Source of the DNA: Oceanobacillus timonensis
Lineage (GTDB): Bacteria; Bacillota; Bacilli; Bacillales; Amphibacillaceae
Length of the DNA: 64,000 nt
Assembly (NCBI RefSeq): GCF_900166635.1
Contig: NZ_LT800497.1
Span: 186,001-250,000, forward strand
Direction of reading: 5' to 3'
Shown here piece after piece: positions 26,576 to 36,889 of the stretch (positions are counted from its first letter, which is position 1; every line of letters begins with the position of its first letter). Both the position numbers and the translations under genes were made by a program. Below the pieces are notes generated by a model. It made no database searches, had not been told where the DNA came from, and saw only the letters and a list, made by a program, of their open reading frames with translations.

Positions 26576-26616
26576 AGCCACATTCTCTTTTTAGAGCGTG
26601 TGGCTTTCATTTTTTA
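26576..26616 (+). terminator. Terminator after betA
   Basis: AGCCACA (26576-26582) with TGTGGCT (26599-26605), inner CTC/GAG, followed by a T-rich run. The rest of 26617-26885 shows only another AT-rich hairpin near 26640-26660. Confidence 0.6.
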
Positions 26617-26885
26617 ACTTACAGTTTGACCTCTTGTTTCATCTTTTTTGATAAAAAGATGAAAAGCTTTATTACATTTAGTAAATACTTTAGTTTCTTT
26701 TCAACATTTTAATCATTCTGCTTCTAAAACCCAGTCATTTCATGAATAATAATAAATATGTATGAAATGATGATTTATATAAGCCCCTTATCCCTATTCC
26801 AACAAAAGAAGTTTACTTCTCATCTTTTTCGGTTAAAAGTACATAGACGTACAAAACAACATACAAAAATAGAGGTGAAACCAAC

Positions 26886-28094
26886 TTGAATGAAACAACA
26901 AGATCTATTGGTATCATAACTGCACCAGGATATCCAAACGAAATAGGAGCAAGACTCCAAAATGAATTGCCGTCTTTGCTCTCCTACTATGTGAAAGAAG
27001 AAATTGAATGGAAAATTGATTATATAGAAGATCCTTTAATAGGTGGGGGTGCCAATTCAAAAGAAGTCTTGGAAGCCACACAGAAAAAGAAAGAGGAACA
27101 GGAGTGGGATTACGCTGTCTGTTTAACGGATATTCCTTTGTTTATAGAGAAACGTTTGATTGTTGCGGAAGCAAACGAGGATAAAAATATAGCACTAATC
27201 TGTATGCCAAGCTTTGGTTCGACTCTTATGATCAGGCGTTTACGGGAATCCATTATGCAGTTGGTGAATGAAATGTATTATGGGAGCTCAGATGAGGATC
27301 GGGAGCGTTCTGCAGAACGTATTGAGTCAAAGCGTAGCAAGCACAAGGATATTGATATAAATAATCCCAAAAATTTGATGACAAGCAAATTTTTTGGCTG
27401 GCTGTCCCCGCTTAAACGTGAAGCTCCAGATGATAGTGAAGGAGAATATATGGACGTTCGTTTTACGGTGGGGAGAAGAAGCAGTATTTCTACCCGCTTA
27501 TTGGGAGGAATGGTACGGGCGAATCGTCCCTGGAATATGTTTCCTGCATTTTTGAAAATCCTGATTATTGCTTTTGCGACTGGTTCCTATGCACTGGTTT
27601 TTCCAACATTATGGTTGTTAAGTGAGCATTATACCATTTTCAGAATGTGTTTACTTACCGTCTTTTCTGTGTTAGCCATGACGCTATGGATTATTTTAAT
27701 TCATCGATTATGGGAAAGAAAGCGAGATCAGGGTAATAATTATACGCGAAAGCTTTATAATGCAACAACGTTTTTAACATTATTGATTACCATTTGTATT
27801 TATTATGTGATGCTGTTCTTTTTATTCCTTGTCGGTGTATTTGTTTTTATACCGATGGGAATGCTGGATGAACAGCTTTCGAGTGACCCCGGATTAATTA
27901 ATTATTTCTATATTGCCTGGATTGCTGCCAGTGTATCTACCGTCATCGGAGCGCTTGGTACAGCGTTGGAGGATGAAGATGTTGTGCTGAATGCAACGTA
28001 TGGTTATCGTCAACGTCAGCGTCATGAACAACTGAAAAAGAAAGAAGAAAATGAAGAGGATGAAGATAAAGAGAAGGATTCATTTACCAAATAA
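26886..28094 (+). CDS. Conserved membrane protein of unknown function
   Basis: 402 aa from TTG 26886, with GAGGTG upstream. The N-terminal half (1-160) is soluble with an alternating beta/alpha pattern (SIGIITAPGYPNEIGARLQN, WDYAVCLTDIPLFIEKR), followed by a basic linker and four membrane helices at about 222-245, 250-272, 295-325 and 340-360. The tail is strongly charged (KKKEENEEDEDKEKD). I know similar Bacillus proteins only as hypothetical, sometimes mis-annotated as folate dehydrogenase. It stands alone between two terminators. The YAVCLTDIP segment may be a ligand-binding core; no function can be assigned. Confidence 0.8.
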   Translation: MNETTRSIGIITAPGYPNEIGARLQNELPSLLSYYVKEEIEWKIDYIEDPLIGGGANSKEVLEATQKKKEEQEWDYAVCLTDIPLFIEKRLIVAEANEDKNIALICMPSFGSTLMIRRLRESIMQLVNEMYYGSSDEDRERSAERIESKRSKHKDIDINNPKNLMTSKFFGWLSPLKREAPDDSEGEYMDVRFTVGRRSSISTRLLGGMVRANRPWNMFPAFLKILIIAFATGSYALVFPTLWLLSEHYTIFRMCLLTVFSVLAMTLWIILIHRLWERKRDQGNNYTRKLYNATTFLTLLITICIYYVMLFFLFLVGVFVFIPMGMLDEQLSSDPGLINYFYIAWIAASVSTVIGALGTALEDEDVVLNATYGYRQRQRHEQLKKKEENEEDEDKEKDSFTK

Positions 28095-28100
28095 ATATAT

Positions 28101-28141
28101 AAAAAGGAGACGGGCTTTTATTTGGAGCTGGTCTCTTTTTT
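28101..28141 (+). terminator. Terminator after the membrane protein gene
   Basis: AAAAAGGAGAC (28101-28111) pairs with GTCTCTTTTTT (28131-28141). Confidence 0.7.
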
Positions 28142-28205
28142 ATGCAGAAATAAGGTGTTTTCGTATTTAAAAACTATCTTCGTTCTCTATGGTGGGGAAA
28201 TCATA

Positions 28206-28964
28206 TTATTTCTTCATTTGTTCTATCTTCCACTCGCTAAACTTCCTTACAATAATATCAAAAACAATGTAAAACGGAAGAAAGCTGGAGTTATCTACTT
28301 TGTTATACAAATAAAACGGTGTGATATTTACATAGATATTAAACATGGCATTTTGTGCCAGAAAATTATTTCGCAAGGTGGTCACGCTGACATATTGGAT
28401 GTTTCTTGTTTTTACCATGTGAATGATTTCATCCAGGTTTTTCGATTCTCCGGATAAAGAAATAATAAATAAAAGGTCCTCCCCGCCAATTTCTTCAATC
28501 CCATTTTTAAAGTCCTGTTCATTTCGCAACACCAGGGATTTCTTATGCAACGACCATAACTGACGCTGTACATCGTTGGCTAAATCCAACTGAGCTGTTC
28601 CTGTACCGTAAATATATATGTAAGGTGCTCGGTCAATCAGTTGATTTAATTTGTCATAATGCAGCTGCTCCATGTATTTCATCGTCTGCTGTATATCTTG
28701 GTTGAGCAGTTCCATCAGGTCTTGGGTGGTTTCTTCGGTGTAAGTGTTTAATTTTATATAAGATTTCAAGTCACTGTAACCATCTAATCCCAGCTTTCGG
28801 CTCAAACGGTGGATGGATGAGATGGAAGTATGTGCGCACGTAGCCAAATCTTGAATTTTCATCGTCTTCATATCGTTAATATGGCCGTGAATGGTTTGAA
28901 TAATATATAGGTCATTCTCGTTTAAGTTATCGTAGTACTTATTTACCAATTTATCCAAAATCAT
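28206..28964 (-). CDS. glvR: MurR/RpiR-family regulator of the maltose locus (GlvR-like)
   Basis: 252 aa from ATG 28964 (AGAGGTGG upstream, seven-base spacing). N-terminal RpiR-type HTH (TMKIQDLATCAHTSISSIHR, then LSRKLGLDGYSDLK) and a C-terminal SIS sugar-phosphate-binding domain (PYIYIYGTGTAQLDLAND, LLFIISLSGESKN). It lies divergent from the maltose PTS genes; in B. subtilis GlvR (YfiA) activates malA-glvR-malP in response to maltose phosphate. Palindromes GAAAATATTTTC in the intergenic region are plausible binding sites. The gene order differs from B. subtilis, where glvR sits between malA and malP. Confidence 0.85.
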   Translation of the reverse strand: MILDKLVNKYYDNLNENDLYIIQTIHGHINDMKTMKIQDLATCAHTSISSIHRLSRKLGLDGYSDLKSYIKLNTYTEETTQDLMELLNQDIQQTMKYMEQLHYDKLNQLIDRAPYIYIYGTGTAQLDLANDVQRQLWSLHKKSLVLRNEQDFKNGIEEIGGEDLLFIISLSGESKNLDEIIHMVKTRNIQYVSVTTLRNNFLAQNAMFNIYVNITPFYLYNKVDNSSFLPFYIVFDIIVRKFSEWKIEQMKK

Positions 28965-28985
28965 CTTTTTTCCACCTCTCATAAT

Positions 28986-28997
28986 GAAAATATTTTC
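28986..28997. promoter_or_regulatory. Palindrome GAAAATATTTTC, possible GlvR operator
   Basis: A perfect 12-bp palindrome followed by a half-site TGAAAATATAAT at about 29004, in the gap between glvR and malP. Confidence 0.4.
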
Positions 28998-29061
28998 GTT
29001 TTATGAAAATATAATCTAATGTTACTACGTTATTTCTAAACGCGTCAAACCTATTGGAATT

Positions 29062-29075
29062 TGAAAGCGCTACCT
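29062..29075. promoter_or_regulatory. Candidate catabolite-responsive element (cre)
   Basis: TGAAAGCGCTACCT matches the CcpA cre consensus (WTGNAANCGNWNNCW) except for weak 3' symmetry. Its position about 45 bp before malP fits carbon catabolite repression of a maltose PTS. Confidence 0.5.
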
Positions 29076-29116
29076 TTATATTGGAGTTACAGATTAAAGC
29101 AAAGGGGTTTTTGTTT

Positions 29117-30697
29117 ATGAATGCAATCAAGCGGTTTGGTAGTGCGATGATTGTTCCCGTCCTTTTATTTGCGTTCTTCGGTATTGTAGTCGGGCTTGCA
29201 ACATTATTTAAAAATCCGGCTATTATGGGGAGTATCGCAGAAGAAGGGACCATGTGGTATAGCATCTGGACCATTATTGAAAGTGGCGGGTGGACGATTT
29301 TTGATCATATGGAATTGGCTTTTGTCATCGGTTTACCGATCTCGCTTGCCAAGAAAGCACAGGCACGGGCAACACTTGCCGCGTTGATGGTTTATCTCGT
29401 TTTTAATAATTATATCAATGCGATTTTAACGCTTTGGCCATCGACGTTTGGTGTTGATTTGTCCCAGGGTGTTGAAAATTTAACAGGTGTGAAAGAGATT
29501 GCAGGTATTCCAACATTAGATACGAATATCATTGGTGCGATTGCTATATCTGGTATTGTGATCTGGATACATAATCGTTTTTATGATAAGAAATTACCGG
29601 ACATGCTGGGAATTTTCCAAGGACTTGTATTCGTGACCATTATCGGTTTTCTTGTCATGCTGCCTTTTGCATTCCTGATTGCATTTGCCTGGCCATATGT
29701 GCAGCAGGGGATTGGTTCCTTGCAAGGGTTCATCACACAGGCTGGTTACATCGGCGTATGGCTGTTTCATTTCTTGGAACGGGTGCTTATTCCGACGGGG
29801 TTGCATCATTTTATCTATACACCGTTTGAGTATGGCCCGGCAGCTGTTAATGAAGGGTTAAAACCATATTGGATTGAACATTTAAATGAATTTGCTAATA
29901 CCACTGCATCATTAAAGGATCTTTATCCATATGGGTTCCTAATGCAAGGAAATGTTAAGATGTTTGGCTGTTTAGGTATTGCACTTGCTATGTATTATTC
30001 TACACCGAAACAAAACCGGAAGAAGGTACTTGCACTTGTGTTGCCTGCAACATTAACAGCCGTATTTGCTGGCATTACCGAACCGCTTGAATTTACATTC
30101 CTGTTTATCGCACCGTATTTATTTGTGATTCATGCGCTTCTTGGAGCGACGATGGTGACGATTATGAACATGTTTGGTGTGGTTGGCATGATGGGTTCCG
30201 GATTTATTGAGATTGCAGCGCTGAACTGGATTCCGCTCTCTTCCAGTCATGGCGGAATTTATATCATCCAAGCGATTGTCGGGTTTATCTTTGTGGCATT
30301 GTACTTTGTCTTATTCAGGTGGATTATCGTGAAATTCGATATTGCCTTGCCGGGACGAAAAAATGAAGAGGAGGCTAAATTATATACCAAAGAAGATTAT
30401 AAGCAGGCAAAAGAAGAAGGGAGCCAACAAGAACAAGCTCCTCAATATGAGTCCGAATACGAAGAGAAAGCGATCTACTATTTAGAAGGACTTGGCGGCA
30501 AAGATAATATTCAAGATGTGACAAACTGTGCAACGCGATTGCGTGTCACAGTGAAGGACCCGGACTTGGTCAAAGGAAATGATTACTTTACACATAATCA
30601 GATGGCGCACGGAATAGCGCAAAGCGGTCAAAGTATACAGGTCATTGTAGGGTTGAGTGTACCGCAAGTGAGAGATTCCTTTGAAACAAAACTTTAA
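29117..30697 (+). CDS. malP: Maltose/alpha-glucoside PTS transporter EIICB
   Basis: 526 aa from ATG 29117 (AAAGGGG upstream). A membrane EIIC domain (about 1-420) of the glucose/maltose class is followed by a linker and a soluble EIIB domain with the phosphocysteine in DVTNCATRLRV. Signature segments such as RFGSAMIVPVLLFAFFGIVV and ERVLIPTGLHHFIYTPFEYG closely resemble B. subtilis MalP (GlvC). It takes up maltose or related alpha-glucosides and phosphorylates them, with EIIA supplied by another PTS protein. It is first in the malP-malA operon and divergent from glvR. Confidence 0.93.
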   Translation: MNAIKRFGSAMIVPVLLFAFFGIVVGLATLFKNPAIMGSIAEEGTMWYSIWTIIESGGWTIFDHMELAFVIGLPISLAKKAQARATLAALMVYLVFNNYINAILTLWPSTFGVDLSQGVENLTGVKEIAGIPTLDTNIIGAIAISGIVIWIHNRFYDKKLPDMLGIFQGLVFVTIIGFLVMLPFAFLIAFAWPYVQQGIGSLQGFITQAGYIGVWLFHFLERVLIPTGLHHFIYTPFEYGPAAVNEGLKPYWIEHLNEFANTTASLKDLYPYGFLMQGNVKMFGCLGIALAMYYSTPKQNRKKVLALVLPATLTAVFAGITEPLEFTFLFIAPYLFVIHALLGATMVTIMNMFGVVGMMGSGFIEIAALNWIPLSSSHGGIYIIQAIVGFIFVALYFVLFRWIIVKFDIALPGRKNEEEAKLYTKEDYKQAKEEGSQQEQAPQYESEYEEKAIYYLEGLGGKDNIQDVTNCATRLRVTVKDPDLVKGNDYFTHNQMAHGIAQSGQSIQVIVGLSVPQVRDSFETKL

Positions 30698-32047
<1,350 letters not shown>

Positions 32048-32050
32048 GTT

Positions 32051-32100
32051 AGATAAAACAAGCAATGTGAGTGGAGACGCTTATGTTGCTTGTTTTATCT
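32051..32100 (+). terminator. Hairpin after malA
   Basis: 15-bp perfect stem AGATAAAACAAGCAA (32051-32065) with its complement at 32086-32100. The U tract is interrupted, but position and stem fit a terminator. Confidence 0.55.
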
Positions 32101-32228
32101 GTTGTATGACCAATCTGCTTATTTTTTCCTAGAAAACCTGTATAGTTATGGTAAAATAAAAGGTATTATCAGATAAGGTGGAATATTCCGTTCGAATACT
32201 ATTAAAACAGGACATAAGGAGAGAGGTA

Positions 32229-33110
32229 ATGCAGAAAAAATTTATTATTACAGGGATGGCTATACTACTTATTTTAGGGCTGGTAGGATGCGGCAGCAAT
32301 AGCAATCATAATAGTAAGGAAACACAAGAAGTCGCAGCAGGTCATTCACAAGAAATGAATGAAGAAGTCGAGACAGATGAAGATGCGTTAGGGGACGCGG
32401 GACAAGAAGGCGAAGAGTCAGAGAACAATAAATCTGATGAAGAAAATCTGGAAGCGGAAGAAGAATTAGAGGAAGAAGTATCTGATGATGAAGAACAAGA
32501 GGAATCAGAATTTCAGTCGCCAACATCACCAGAATATGATATAGAAAAAATCGAAAAAGCAGGGGAATGGATAGAGATTTCTGCTGAATATCCAGTGTTT
32601 GGTATGGAGGAAGTAGATCAAGTAATTAAACAAGAAGCGGAAAAGCATTTTAAAGAATTTGAGGCAGAATTTGAAGAAAATGAAAAACAACTTGAAGGAT
32701 ATTCGTATCCAGCAGGAGAAAGTCTTTATTTTGGGGAGCCGACAGTGACGGATGCGTATGTATCCTTTATGTTTGCGCAAGTCATGAATCTCGGAGGACC
32801 GCACCCGTTTTTTTATCAACATCCGTTTAATTATGACGTAAATAATCAACGGGAATTAACAATCCGCGATTTTGTGAAAAATAAAACGGAACTTAGCAAT
32901 CTTGGTGATTTAATATATCATAAGTTAGAAAATGAAGGACCGGAATTAGATAAGCTGGAGGAGGCAACACAACCAGAATGGGATAATTTTCGTCATTTTG
33001 TTCTAACAGAGGATTCGCTTGTCTTTCATTATGAACACTATGTGCTTGGGCCGTATGCTTACGGAGTATTTGATGTTGAGGTAACATTTGATGAGCTGAA
33101 TGAACTTTGA
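32229..33110 (+). CDS. Lipoprotein with DUF3298 (RsiV-like) domain
   Basis: 293 aa from ATG 32229 (GAGAGG close upstream). Lipobox LVGC at about 19-22, a very acidic 75-residue linker rich in E and D, then a DUF4163/DUF3298 domain at about 110-293: EWIEISAEYPVF, LGGPHPFFYQHPFNYD, ELTIRDFV, and the typical C-terminal LVFHYEHYVLGPYAYGVFDV. Related extracellular domains occur in RsiV and PdaC, where they bind lysozyme or sit with a deacetylase. Here no catalytic domain or sigma factor is attached. Probably a surface protein at the wall; function unknown. Monocistronic. Confidence 0.8.
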   Translation: MQKKFIITGMAILLILGLVGCGSNSNHNSKETQEVAAGHSQEMNEEVETDEDALGDAGQEGEESENNKSDEENLEAEEELEEEVSDDEEQEESEFQSPTSPEYDIEKIEKAGEWIEISAEYPVFGMEEVDQVIKQEAEKHFKEFEAEFEENEKQLEGYSYPAGESLYFGEPTVTDAYVSFMFAQVMNLGGPHPFFYQHPFNYDVNNQRELTIRDFVKNKTELSNLGDLIYHKLENEGPELDKLEEATQPEWDNFRHFVLTEDSLVFHYEHYVLGPYAYGVFDVEVTFDELNEL

Positions 33111-33277
33111 TTGTGGGTAAGTATTCTGTTCGTGAAGAGCGAAAATATAGTTTCAATGGAGGGGTGAATTCGTTCATCTCTCTTTTTCATTTTGTAATCC
33201 GGAGAAAGTGAAGTAGCTATCAAAAAGTGAGCTTGATCCAAATATTATGATTTCGCTATTTATCCTAAAATAAGGAA

Positions 33278-33318
33278 TCACATATTAGAAGCCATTTGCA
33301 ATACAGCCTAATATGTGA
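33278..33318. terminator. Hairpin between convergent genes
   Basis: TCACATATTAG (33278-33288) and CTAATATGTGA (33308-33318) form an 11-bp perfect stem, located where the lipoprotein and DeoR genes converge. Confidence 0.45.
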
Positions 33319-33346
33319 CACCTGTCTCCCTATGTTCATCTCAATC

Positions 33347-34111
33347 TTACTCTGTAGTTATAATCAGCTCTGTCTTCACGTCGGCGAATTGCCTTCTAAA
33401 GCTTTCATCTACTCTTTCATCCGTCACAATATAATTCACTTTATCCAATTCTGCAATACTTACTGTAACGTTCTTTCCAAATTTTGAACTGTCGGCAGCT
33501 ACATAGACTTCGTGAGAAAGATCAATTATTTTTTTGCGGGCAAGGGCTTCCTCCACATTATAATCTGAAATGCCTCTCTCTATTGTGATGCCGCTTGCAC
33601 AGATAAAGGCTTTTTGAATGTTTAATTGATGAAAGTTAAACAAGTAATCATAGGTTACAACAGACTGTTCATTTTTTCGGACTTTACCCCCGATAACGAT
33701 TAGTTCGATATGACTATTCATTAATTCGAGTATGACAGGAACAGAATTCGTAATGACTGTCAGATTTCGTTTCTCTTTAATATATTTTGCAATTTGAAAA
33801 GTCGTCGACCCACTGTCCAGATAAATGCAGTCACCCTCTTCAATGTGCGCATGACATGTTTTAGCGATGGCCGTTTTTTCATCTAAGTGGCTAATCATCC
33901 GTTCTTCCATGGAAATCTCACCGAGCTTTGGCTCTGCTAATTTGACCCCGCCATATATTTTTTTTATTTTTCCCTGTTTGGCAAGGGCATTAATATCTCT
34001 TCGCAGTGTATCTATAGAAATTTCCATCTCTTCTTGGAGCGCCGGCATTCTCATTACTTTTTTCACCATAAGCAAATCAATTATTTTCTTTTGTCTCTCA
34101 ACTGGAAGCAT
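33347..34111 (-). CDS. DeoR/GlpR-family regulator, likely controls the phosphonate operon
   Basis: 254 aa from ATG 34111 (GAGGAGGA upstream); the longer frame to 34246 only reads into the folded repeat. DeoR-type N-terminal HTH (MLPVERQKKIIDLLMVKKVM, then ISIDTLRRDINALAKQGKIK) and a C-terminal DeoRC sensor domain (YLDSGSTTFQIAKYI, VITNSVPVILELM, AADSSKFG). It is divergent from the phosphonate ABC transporter, which is the obvious target. DeoR sensors usually bind sugar phosphates; a phosphonate-related ligand would be unusual and is inferred only from location. Confidence 0.82.
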   Translation of the reverse strand: MLPVERQKKIIDLLMVKKVMRMPALQEEMEISIDTLRRDINALAKQGKIKKIYGGVKLAEPKLGEISMEERMISHLDEKTAIAKTCHAHIEEGDCIYLDSGSTTFQIAKYIKEKRNLTVITNSVPVILELMNSHIELIVIGGKVRKNEQSVVTYDYLFNFHQLNIQKAFICASGITIERGISDYNVEEALARKKIIDLSHEVYVAADSSKFGKNVTVSIAELDKVNYIVTDERVDESFRRQFADVKTELIITTE

Positions 34112-34147
34112 CTTATCCTCCTCTTGTAACGTTTGATTGGGTAAATC

Positions 34148-34310
34148 TTTATCACGGAGAACCGCCCGTAAAACTCCCGCCTCCAAATAAAGAGAGAGAA
34201 TTAATTTATTTAGGCGGGGATAACGGGCGCTGACTCCCTGAATCACACAGGCTAATCATTCAGTGGGAGAAAAGCAAAAACTCCCACTGAATGAAGTTTC
34301 GTTTTATATT
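34148..34310 (+). repeat. 163-bp folded interspersed repeat, copy 2
   Basis: Copy 2 of the repeat at 12571-12733, same orientation, same length, with scattered substitutions. Here the inner stem is better paired (ACTCCCGCCT with AGGCGGGGA) than in copy 1, which carries an A in place of G. The last hairpin, ATTCAGTGGGAG/CTCCCACTGAAT, is perfect in both. It lies in the 400-bp gap between the divergent deoR and phosphonate transporter genes, starting about 37 bp from the deoR start codon. Confidence 0.7.
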
Positions 34311-34511
34311 CAGTTTACGGATGAACGGCTGTATAATCAATTATTTTTACAAATTTCACAATAAAATATGCATATATTTAAGCGTGAATAGATATAACTT
34401 ATGCATGAATTATGCTTCATATATCCAAAATTTACATATTCTTAACACGATAAGTGTTTTATCTTAATACTCTTTTTATATGATGGGGGTAACTCAGAGG
34501 AGGTGGTCTGT

Positions 34512-35264
34512 ATGTTGGAATTACAAAACATTGGTAAACAATTCGACCAGAAAGTTGTACTAGAAAATATTGATCTTACTATTCATAACGGTGAAATCGT
34601 ATCATTGCTAGGTCCAAGTGGAAGTGGAAAGACAACCTTATTAAATATTATCTTGGGGCTGACCAAGATGGACCAGGGGAAAGTTGTTTTTAATAACAAT
34701 GATTTAAGTAATGTAGCGATGAAAAATCGCGGGTTTAATATTGTGTTTCAAGACTATGCGTTATTTCCGCATTTAAATGCTTATGAAAACATTGTATATG
34801 GCTTACGTAATAAAAAAGATACAGCCACGGATACGGAGGTTAAGGAATATATTGATTTTTTAGAACTGACACCGCATTTGAAAAAGAAAATTGGCGAGTT
34901 ATCCGGCGGGCAGAAGCAGCGGGTTGCTTTAGCCCGAACCCTTGTTACGAAGCCGGATGTATTACTTTTAGACGAGCCGCTAAGTGCATTAGACGGGGTG
35001 ATTAAGGAATCGATTAAAGAAAGAATCAAGTCAATCGCCAAGGAATTTAATCTGACGACTATCATTGTGACGCATGACCCGGAAGAAGCTTTAACAATAT
35101 CAGACAAGATCTTGATTATTAATCAGGGAAATATCTCGCAATTTGGAACGCCGTTTGAAATTATGAATCAGCCGAAGAATGATTTTGTGAAGAATTTTAT
35201 TTTAAGGCAGCTTCATATAAAAAGGCAAAATATCTACAACCTGTTTGGTGAAAAGTATGCATAA
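34512..35264 (+). CDS. 2-aminoethylphosphonate ABC transporter, ATP-binding protein
   Basis: 250 aa from ATG 34512 (AGAGGAGGTG six bases upstream). Complete ABC ATPase: Walker A GPSGSGKT (34-41), Q-loop VFQDYALFPH, signature LSGGQKQR, Walker B VLLLDEPLSALD, and switch TIIVTHDPEEAL. It belongs to the iron/thiamine/phosphonate branch of importers (PhnT-like). First gene of an operon with a two-domain permease, a binding lipoprotein, phnW and phnX, which makes 2-aminoethylphosphonate the probable cargo. The end overlaps the permease start by 8 bp. Confidence 0.85.
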   Translation: MLELQNIGKQFDQKVVLENIDLTIHNGEIVSLLGPSGSGKTTLLNIILGLTKMDQGKVVFNNNDLSNVAMKNRGFNIVFQDYALFPHLNAYENIVYGLRNKKDTATDTEVKEYIDFLELTPHLKKKIGELSGGQKQRVALARTLVTKPDVLLLDEPLSALDGVIKESIKERIKSIAKEFNLTTIIVTHDPEEALTISDKILIINQGNISQFGTPFEIMNQPKNDFVKNFILRQLHIKRQNIYNLFGEKYA

Positions 35265-36873
35265 CGCAAGACCGGAGATGCGAATGATTTTTATCATTAT
35301 TTTATTGTTATTCGTTACTTTTCTGCTGGCTCCCTTAGCTATATTATTTTTTCGCTCTTTTGTAACAGAGGAAGGAATCGGGTTTTCCAATTACGCTGCT
35401 TCTTTATCAAATAGCGCATTCATCAGTGCAATAGGCAACAGCATCAAAGTCTCAGGCGCTACCGCTGTGATCACGACGACATTGGCATTTGTCTTGGCTT
35501 ATGCGGTGAACTGCACGAGAATTTATCGGCCTATCAAAGGGGCAGTGAAAATCGGAATCCTTATTCCGATGCTGATTCCTACGATTACGTACGGGTTTGC
35601 GATTATGTATACCTTTGGAAATCAGGGCTTATTGACAAATTTGTTTGGCAGGAATTTGTTTGAAATCTATGGATTTAACGGATTGCTGATTGGATATGTC
35701 ATCTATACGCTGCCGGCAGCTTTTCTCTTAATCCATAATGCTTTTCATTATGTGGATAAGAAATTTATCATCGTATCCAAGCTGATGGGCGATGGAACAT
35801 TCAGAAGCTTTATGAACACGGTTTTTCGTCCGCTGCTGGGTGCTTTGGGCGGAGCGTTTGTTTTATCTTTTATTCTCAGCTTCACAGATTTTGGAATACC
35901 GGCTTCTTTGGGCGGAACGTATGATGTGGTTGCGATGCAGCTTTATCAAGCCATGCTGGGTTCGATTCCAGACTTTAGCCAAGGAGCTGTGATTGCTGTT
36001 TGGATGCTTTTCCCGGCGGTGCTTGGCGTCATTCTGTTAAATTATCTGGAAAGATTCAATTTTCATTATGATAAGCTCAGTGAAACAGAATTAACATCGA
36101 ATAAAGCTCGGGACACTCTCTTCGGCATGTTATCTGTTGTTTCGTTACTGTTGATGCTTTCCATATTTGTGGTCATGTTTATTGCGCCATTCGTGACAGC
36201 TTTTCCATATGATTTACGCTTTACATGGGATCATATCATAGGTGTGTTTCAGTCGAATGATCTGGTTATGGTATATAGAAATTCACTTCTTGTTGCGGTT
36301 TTAACTGCAGGATTGGGAACGATTATTGCGTACGGGGCAGCACTTCTTAATGCACGTACATCGTTAAAAGGAAAGCAAACGATAGATGTGTTTTCGATGA
36401 TTACCAACACAGTACCAGGTATGGTTTTAGGATTATCTTATTTATTGCTTTTTAATGACAGTAGTTTAAAAGGAACCTTCCTCATTATTGTGTTGTGTAA
36501 TATCATGCATTATTTTACAACCCCGTATTTGATGGCGAAGAATGCATTAACAAAGATGAACCCGGGCTGGGAAACATCCGGGGAATTGTTGGGAGATAAC
36601 TGGATGAAAACAATATACCGCATTATCCTTCCAAACTCTGTATCTACTGTTTTAGAGATGTTCAGCTACTATTTTATCAATGCGATGGTAACCATCAGCG
36701 GTATTATTTTTCTGGTATCTGCGCAGACGAATGTAGTGGCAAGTGAAATTAATGAATTGCAGCACTTTGCCCAGTTCAATGAAATTTTTGTTCTTTCTAT
36801 GCTTATTTTCTTAACTAACTTAGTCGTCAGAGGCATATCTGAAGTTTTTCAAAAAAAGACAAGCAATGAATAA
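35257..36873 (+). CDS. 2-aminoethylphosphonate ABC transporter, fused double permease
   Basis: 538 aa from ATG 35257; an upstream GTG at 35248 is possible. Two successive binding-protein-dependent transport permease modules, each of about six membrane helices, in one chain. The EAA-like loops appear near 165-190 (SKLMGDGTFRSFMNTVFRPL) and 430-460 (SGELLGDNWMKTIYRIILPN). In Salmonella the equivalent PhnU and PhnV are separate proteins; fused forms are common among Fe3+/thiamine-type importers. Second gene of the operon, coupled to the ATPase gene by overlap and 17 bp before the binding protein gene. Confidence 0.83.
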   Translation: MHNARPEMRMIFIIILLLFVTFLLAPLAILFFRSFVTEEGIGFSNYAASLSNSAFISAIGNSIKVSGATAVITTTLAFVLAYAVNCTRIYRPIKGAVKIGILIPMLIPTITYGFAIMYTFGNQGLLTNLFGRNLFEIYGFNGLLIGYVIYTLPAAFLLIHNAFHYVDKKFIIVSKLMGDGTFRSFMNTVFRPLLGALGGAFVLSFILSFTDFGIPASLGGTYDVVAMQLYQAMLGSIPDFSQGAVIAVWMLFPAVLGVILLNYLERFNFHYDKLSETELTSNKARDTLFGMLSVVSLLLMLSIFVVMFIAPFVTAFPYDLRFTWDHIIGVFQSNDLVMVYRNSLLVAVLTAGLGTIIAYGAALLNARTSLKGKQTIDVFSMITNTVPGMVLGLSYLLLFNDSSLKGTFLIIVLCNIMHYFTTPYLMAKNALTKMNPGWETSGELLGDNWMKTIYRIILPNSVSTVLEMFSYYFINAMVTISGIIFLVSAQTNVVASEINELQHFAQFNEIFVLSMLIFLTNLVVRGISEVFQKKTSNE

Positions 36874-36889
36874 AAAGCGAGGGGAAACT

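Noticed and set aside
28122..28457. 111-codon plus-strand ORF antisense to glvR
   Set aside because: Begins inside a terminator and mirrors the SIS-domain coding sequence; no family resemblance.
34112..34246. 45-residue N-terminal extension of the DeoR regulator
   Set aside because: It reads into the folded repeat, lacks an RBS, and the family starts at MLPVERQKKI (34111).
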